Origin: Sandaracinaceae bacterium
GTDB lineage: Bacteria > Myxococcota_A > Polyangia > Polyangiales > Houyiibacteriaceae
Direction of reading: 5' to 3'
DNA length: 64,000 bases
Assembly (NCBI GenBank): GCA_016706685.1
Contig: JADJJE010000001.1
Location: 310,001-374,000, forward strand
Shown: positions 60,628 to 64,000 of the stretch, one piece after another
Position numbering within the stretch: position 1 is the stretch's first letter
Layout of the letters: every line of letters starts with the position of its first letter
Program-made: the position numbers and the translations under genes
The notes under the pieces: model-generated
Databases searched by the model: none
Told to the model about the DNA's origin: nothing
The model's input: only the letters and a program-made list of their open reading frames with translations

Positions 60628-60704
60628 CGTGGCGACAAGCTTAGCGAGCTGCGTGCGCCCTGCCAGGGGTGGTGCGGGGTGTCGCGGCGTGAGTTGCAGA
60701 GGCG

Positions 60705-61632
60705 TCAGGGGGTGGGCGCGGCGGCAGCCTCGAGCTCGCCCAGGCGCGTGCGGGCGGTGGCAGCGAACGGGGTGCTGCCGTGGTGCGCGAGGAAGTCGCG
60801 CAGGGCGCGCTGCTCGGCGTCGCGCTGGCCGGTGCGGCGCGTGGCGAGGGCGATGCCGCGGCGGACCTCCTGGGCCAGGCTGCCGCTGGGGTTGTCACGC
60901 AGGGCGGCGCGGAAGAGGGAGAGCGCGCCGCGCGGGTTGTTCAGGCGCTCGAGGCGCAGGGAGGCGGCTGCGACCTTGGCGACGTAGGCGGTGGAGGAGC
61001 GCGGGTGCTCGCGGACGACGCGGAGGTAGAGACGCTCGGCGGCAGGAACGCGCCCTGGCCGCGGAGGGCGTTGGCTTCGCGGAGGAGATCACGAGGGTCG
61101 GAGGCGGGGGCGGGGGAGGCCGAGGCCGAGTCGGAGGCCGAGTCGGAGGCCGAGGCCGAGGCAGAGTCCGAGGCCGAGTCCGAGTCCGAGGCCGAGGCCG
61201 AGTCCGAGTCCGAGTCCGAGTCCGAGTCCGAGTCCGAGGCCGAGGCCGAGTCCGAGTCCGAGGCCGAGGCCGAGTCCGGGGCCGGGGCCGAGGCCGGGGC
61301 CGGGGCCGGGGCCGAGGCCGGGGCCGGGGCCGGGGCCGGGGCCGGGGCCGGGGGCGTCCTGTGGACAGCCAGAGGGCTGTGAGGGCCGCCAGGAGGAGGG
61401 CTGTGGCCGCCAGGAGGAGGCCCAGGCTCGGGGCTGCACGGGGGGCGGGGCTGGGAGGCGGCGGGGGCGCGTTGGGGTGCGCGTCCAGCGCGGCGTTGAT
61501 GATGGCGTCGAGATCCGCGGCGGAACGGCGGGGGGCGGGGCCCGTGGCGTCGTCCAGCGGGAAGAGCTGGCGCATCAGGGCGGCGTCGTCTTCGCCCTCG
61601 GGCATGAGAGGGTCGTTGTGGGGGTCACGCAT
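60705..61632 (-). pseudogene. Anti-sigma-like membrane protein with TPR-like tail, apparently frameshifted twice
   Basis: The ATG at 61632 overlaps the sigma gene stop by 8 bases. Residues 1-60 are cytosolic (LMRQLFPLDDATGPAPRRSA), then one membrane segment GLLLAATALLLAALTALWL. A low-complexity repeat (61116-61350) follows. The natural tail is in other frames: RDLLREANALRGQGAFLPP, then AERLYLRVVREHPRSSTAYV and LNNPRGALSLFRAAL ... RTRLGELEAAAAPTP to the stop at 60705. One indel near 61,350-61,366 and one near 61,036-61,045 restore it. The layout matches regulators that hold an ECF sigma factor at the membrane. Confidence 0.7.
61116..61350. repeat. GAGGCC/GAGTCC/GGGGCC hexamer repeat tract
   Basis: About 235 bp of imperfect hexamers inside the anti-sigma-like gene. 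In the likely frame it encodes an Ala/Pro/Ser/Asp spacer. Such tracts slip in replication and are difficult to sequence, so its length and the nearby frameshift should be treated with care. Confidence 0.85.
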
Positions 61633-62236
61633 GGCGATCTCCTCCGGGGGGAGCGGTTTCGGCGAGGGCGTCGCGCAGGCGCTTCATACCCAGGCGGGCG
61701 CGGCTGCGGGCGGTCTCGTGAGGGATGTCCAGGAGGTCGGCGATCTCCTGCATGCTGAGGCCGGCGATGTGGTGGAGCGCCACCACGCTGCGCTGCTCTT
61801 CGGGCAGGAGCTCCAGCAGCTGGACGGCCGCGCGCCGGTCGGCGTAGGGGTCGCGGGAGTCCCCCTCGCCTGCGAGGCCGCCCTTCAGCAGCCGCATCTC
61901 CGGAGCAGCGTCGCGGCGGCGGGTGGCCTCGGCGCGGTCGCGCCGCAGGTACGCAAACGTCTCGCGCGCGGTGATGCGGTCGCACCAAGCGGCGAACGAG
62001 CCGCTGCCCTCGAAGGTGGGCAGGCCGCGCAGAATGGCCAAGAGGGCCTGTTGGGCGATGTCGTCCACGTGGTCGTCGCCGCGCACCAAGTATCGCACCA
62101 GGTTGCGTACACGTGGCAGGCGCTCCCGCAGGATGTGCCCCGCCGCGGCGCGGTCGCCACGCACGGCCGCGTCGATGAGCACGCGCAGCGCGTCCTCCGC
62201 GGGGGTTCCGTCGTCGATCGTGCGCGCCATCAACAT
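61625..62236 (-). CDS. ECF-type sigma factor
   Basis: 203 residues (ATG at 62236, or 62230). Region 2: DDHVDDIAQQALLAILRGLPTF and FAAWCDRITARETFAYLRRD. Region 4: LLPEEQRSVVALHHIAGLSM and IADLLDIPHETARSRARLGMKRLRDAL. Directs RNA polymerase to a small regulon. It overlaps the anti-sigma-like gene by 8 bases, the usual arrangement for a sigma factor with its membrane inhibitor, so it is likely released upon an envelope signal. Confidence 0.92.
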   Translation of the reverse strand: MLMARTIDDGTPAEDALRVLIDAAVRGDRAAAGHILRERLPRVRNLVRYLVRGDDHVDDIAQQALLAILRGLPTFEGSGSFAAWCDRITARETFAYLRRDRAEATRRRDAAPEMRLLKGGLAGEGDSRDPYADRRAAVQLLELLPEEQRSVVALHHIAGLSMQEIADLLDIPHETARSRARLGMKRLRDALAETAPPGGDRHA

Positions 62237-62288
62237 GCAGTATCACAGAGGGTCGGCGGGGCGGGATCGGGTCACAGGGGCAAACGAA

Positions 62289-63383
62289 TCAGCGCACGCG
62301 CCCAATTCGGGCCAGCACGGCCAGCCCGAACGCCGGGGCCGCGCGCGGTGTGCGCGAAAGCGTGGAGGCGCCCGCGTCCGTGTTCACGGTGTAGAGCACG
62401 CGCTGCAGGGGGAGCTCGAGGCGCGCGTCCAGCGTCAGCCAGGCCACCGGCCCGAGCGCCAAGCGAAGCCGCAGCCCCGCCCCCACGCGCAGGTCCAGGT
62501 GCGCCCGTGAGCCCGTGCCCACGAAGCCATCGGCCACGCGCGTGGTCTCGCGCCGCACGCGCCCCACGCCGAGCGACCCCATGGGCAGCAGCGCGAAAGC
62601 GCCCCGCTCGAATGCCACCACCCCCGCCTCGAGCCAGGCCCCGGCGTGCGCCACCGAGATGGCTGCCGGCGCCGCCCGCACCCGCTGCCGCGTGCTGGCG
62701 TGTACCGTAGCGCCCAGCCACAGCCGTCCGTAGCGCCAGGCCAATGACCCACTGCCCTCGAACGCCGGCCCGTCGTCCACCACGAAGCGCAGGCCGAGGC
62801 CGGCGCCGAGCATGACCTCACTGCGCCGGGTGGACTCACTGCGTGCCGCCGCAGCGGGCTCCGCCTGCTGAGCCGCTACCACCTCCTGCGCGGTCTCGGC
62901 CGGGGGCGCTGGGGGCTGGGACACGGGAGGAGTGGCCACACCGATCTCGCCTCCCTCGGCCAGCGCCTGGAGCGCCGCCCGCACGATCACGCCCACGGTC
63001 TCGAGCGCCGCCGAGTGCTCGCGCGGACCGCTGGCCGGCACCTCGCGCACCAGCACGCGACGGGCCGCGAGATCCACGATGGTCACCTCGAGGCCACCCT
63101 CGCGCTCGGTGGTCCACACCACCACGCGTGCCTGCGTGCCCAGCGCCAGGCGCGCGGCTCGCCCGAGCGGGTCGCCCTCAACACCTCGCGGATCTCCCGG
63201 CGCTCCGGGCGGCAGCAGCACGAACGGCAGGTCCGAGGTCTGCCCCACGATGCGCTCGCGGGTGTCTGCAGGGACACCCGGATCCAACAGCCAGGTGAGC
63301 GGCTGCGCAAGCGCCAGCCCCGGCCGCGCCGAGAGCGAAGCGACCAAGACGGCGAGCCAAACCAGCGGACGCAGAAACCGCAC
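62289..63383 (-). CDS. Secreted/outer-membrane protein of unknown function
   Basis: 364 residues from a GTG at 63383. Signal peptide RFLRPLVWLAVLVASLSARP ending at ALAQ. A first domain of ~130 residues (LLDPGVPADTRERIVGQ, VVVWTTEREGGLEVTIVDLA) is followed by a Pro/Ala linker and a barrel-like region with alternating strands (GLGLRFVVDDGPAFEGSGSL, WLGATVHASTRQRVRA). Resembles exported proteins with a small sensory domain and a beta-barrel. Just upstream of the ECF sigma gene by 52 bases, so it may be part of the same signalling unit. Confidence 0.75.
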   Translation of the reverse strand: MRFLRPLVWLAVLVASLSARPGLALAQPLTWLLDPGVPADTRERIVGQTSDLPFVLLPPGAPGDPRGVEGDPLGRAARLALGTQARVVVWTTEREGGLEVTIVDLAARRVLVREVPASGPREHSAALETVGVIVRAALQALAEGGEIGVATPPVSQPPAPPAETAQEVVAAQQAEPAAAARSESTRRSEVMLGAGLGLRFVVDDGPAFEGSGSLAWRYGRLWLGATVHASTRQRVRAAPAAISVAHAGAWLEAGVVAFERGAFALLPMGSLGVGRVRRETTRVADGFVGTGSRAHLDLRVGAGLRLRLALGPVAWLTLDARLELPLQRVLYTVNTDAGASTLSRTPRAAPAFGLAVLARIGRVR

Positions 63384-63478
63384 GTCCCGAGCGGTACCAT
63401 GGAGCCTCCCGCGCCGCCTCCACGAAAAAACCTGCCCGTGTTGACCCGAATGGCCGCAGCTCGCGCTCTCTCTTCCCG

Positions 63479-64000
63479 ATGACCCACACATCCCCCCTCC
63501 TCTGCCGCAGAACGCTCGCCTCGTGCAACGTGCTCGCCTTCCTGATCCTCACCGTCGCGGGCTGCGGCACGGAGCGCGACATCGTCGCCTGCAGCTCGAG
63601 CGTGCCGTGCGCCACGGGGTCCACCTGCGTGTCGGGCGGCTGCGTCCCGAACGACGCCGCAGTCCCGAACGACGCGAACACCACGGACCTCGGCAACGGT
63701 GGAGACGCGGGGCCCGACCAGGGTGACGACGGCGGCCTGGTGGGCTTCTGCGCTGGAGCAGGCCCCTTGCTGATCCCCAGCGCCGGCGCGGCCGGTGACC
63801 GCTGCACCGGGCAGCTGGCCGAGAGCGCGTTCCGCTTCGCGGTGTGCAGCTGCGGCGAGTTCGTGGTGAGCAACACCTTCCGGACCGATTCGTTCGACAG
63901 CCGCAATGGCGTCTACGACAGCGCCAGCGCGGGGACCGCCGCAGCGTTCGGCACCAACGGGTCGGTCAACCTGGCGGCCACGGCCACCATCGGCGGCTCG
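63479..64000 (+). CDS. Cys-rich lipoprotein, truncated by the right edge
   Basis: 174 codons are visible from the ATG at 63479. Lipobox LTVAGC, then VACSSSVPCATGSTCVSGGC, a Cys-rich knot, an Asp/Gly/Asn linker (DLGNGGDAGPDQGDDGG) and the start of a beta-rich region (FRFAVCSCGEFVVSNTF, then SFDSRNGVYDSASAG). Typical of surface lipoproteins in myxobacteria. The reading frame remains open to the end. Confidence 0.8.
   Translation, partial: MTHTSPLLCRRTLASCNVLAFLILTVAGCGTERDIVACSSSVPCATGSTCVSGGCVPNDAAVPNDANTTDLGNGGDAGPDQGDDGGLVGFCAGAGPLLIPSAGAAGDRCTGQLAESAFRFAVCSCGEFVVSNTFRTDSFDSRNGVYDSASAGTAAAFGTNGSVNLAATATIGGS

Noticed and set aside
61116..61350. Possible CRISPR-like or satellite array
   Set aside because: Units are 6 bp with no spacers; it is a low-complexity coding tract, not a CRISPR.
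60245..62710. 821-residue plus-strand open frame with long Arg/Gly repeats
   Set aside because: Covers the sigma and anti-sigma genes on the opposite strand and is produced by the hexamer tract; no recognisable domain.

Overview
The window is about 64 kb of very GC-rich chromosomal DNA, probably from a myxobacterium-like member of the Myxococcota (Sandaracinus/Polyangiales type). This is inferred from content, not proven. Evidence: strong third-position GC; many secreted lipoproteins with Asp/Ala/Gly-rich linkers; MopE-type metal-binding repeats; a large Ser/Thr kinase fused to an AAA ATPase; a PP2C phosphatase fused to a cyclic-nucleotide domain; several ECF sigma factors; HD-GYP and GGDEF proteins. 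I see no rRNA, convincing tRNA, insertion sequence, phage or CRISPR array.

Layout. 0-3.2 kb: the 5' end of metH behind an ArsR/methyltransferase regulator, then a diguanylate cyclase overlapping an SDR epimerase. 3.2-11.6 kb, minus strand: a secreted protein, a 390-bp structured spacer, the PP2C-cNMP phosphatase, a metallophosphoesterase, then a cobalamin adenosyltransferase/fmt/def/large J-like protein block. 11.6-20.3 kb: a KstD-like flavoprotein behind a KstR-type palindrome, an OmpA-like lipoprotein, two tandem paralogous envelope proteins, an MpaB-type oxygenase, a rhodanese and a luciferase-like oxidoreductase. 20.3-28.4 kb: a tightly coupled cassette (MoxR ATPase, unknown, HExxH plus vWA-like protein, unknown, PaaK-like ligase, HD-GYP). 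28.5-40.1 kb: lipoproteins, an ECF sigma factor, the kinase-ATPase and a metallo-hydrolase-like protein. 40.1-47.3 kb: two SDRs, YggX, Nudix, an HpnA-like epimerase with NagZ, and a TetR/Baeyer-Villiger monooxygenase/SDR cluster. 47.3-57.6 kb: a cupredoxin, a zinc-ribbon protein, an Imm49-like protein coupled to an endoglycoceramidase-like hydrolase, and secreted proteins. 57.7-64 kb: an APC permease, a lipoprotein, an ECF sigma/anti-sigma-like pair, an envelope protein and a truncated lipoprotein.

Working together. def, fmt and metH serve N-terminal formyl-methionine processing and methionine synthesis. The KstD-like enzyme, the monooxygenase/SDR pair, the luciferase-like enzyme and the MpaB-type enzyme suggest oxidation of steroids, terpenoids or cyclic ketones. 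The GGDEF and HD-GYP proteins make and degrade cyclic di-GMP, and the kinase, phosphatase and sigma factors indicate complex envelope signalling.

Quality caution. Six genes carry apparent one- or two-base indels, one of them also an in-frame TGA. Several lie in or next to homopolymers. They may be sequence errors rather than real gene decay, so the reading frames I reconstruct there are inferences.
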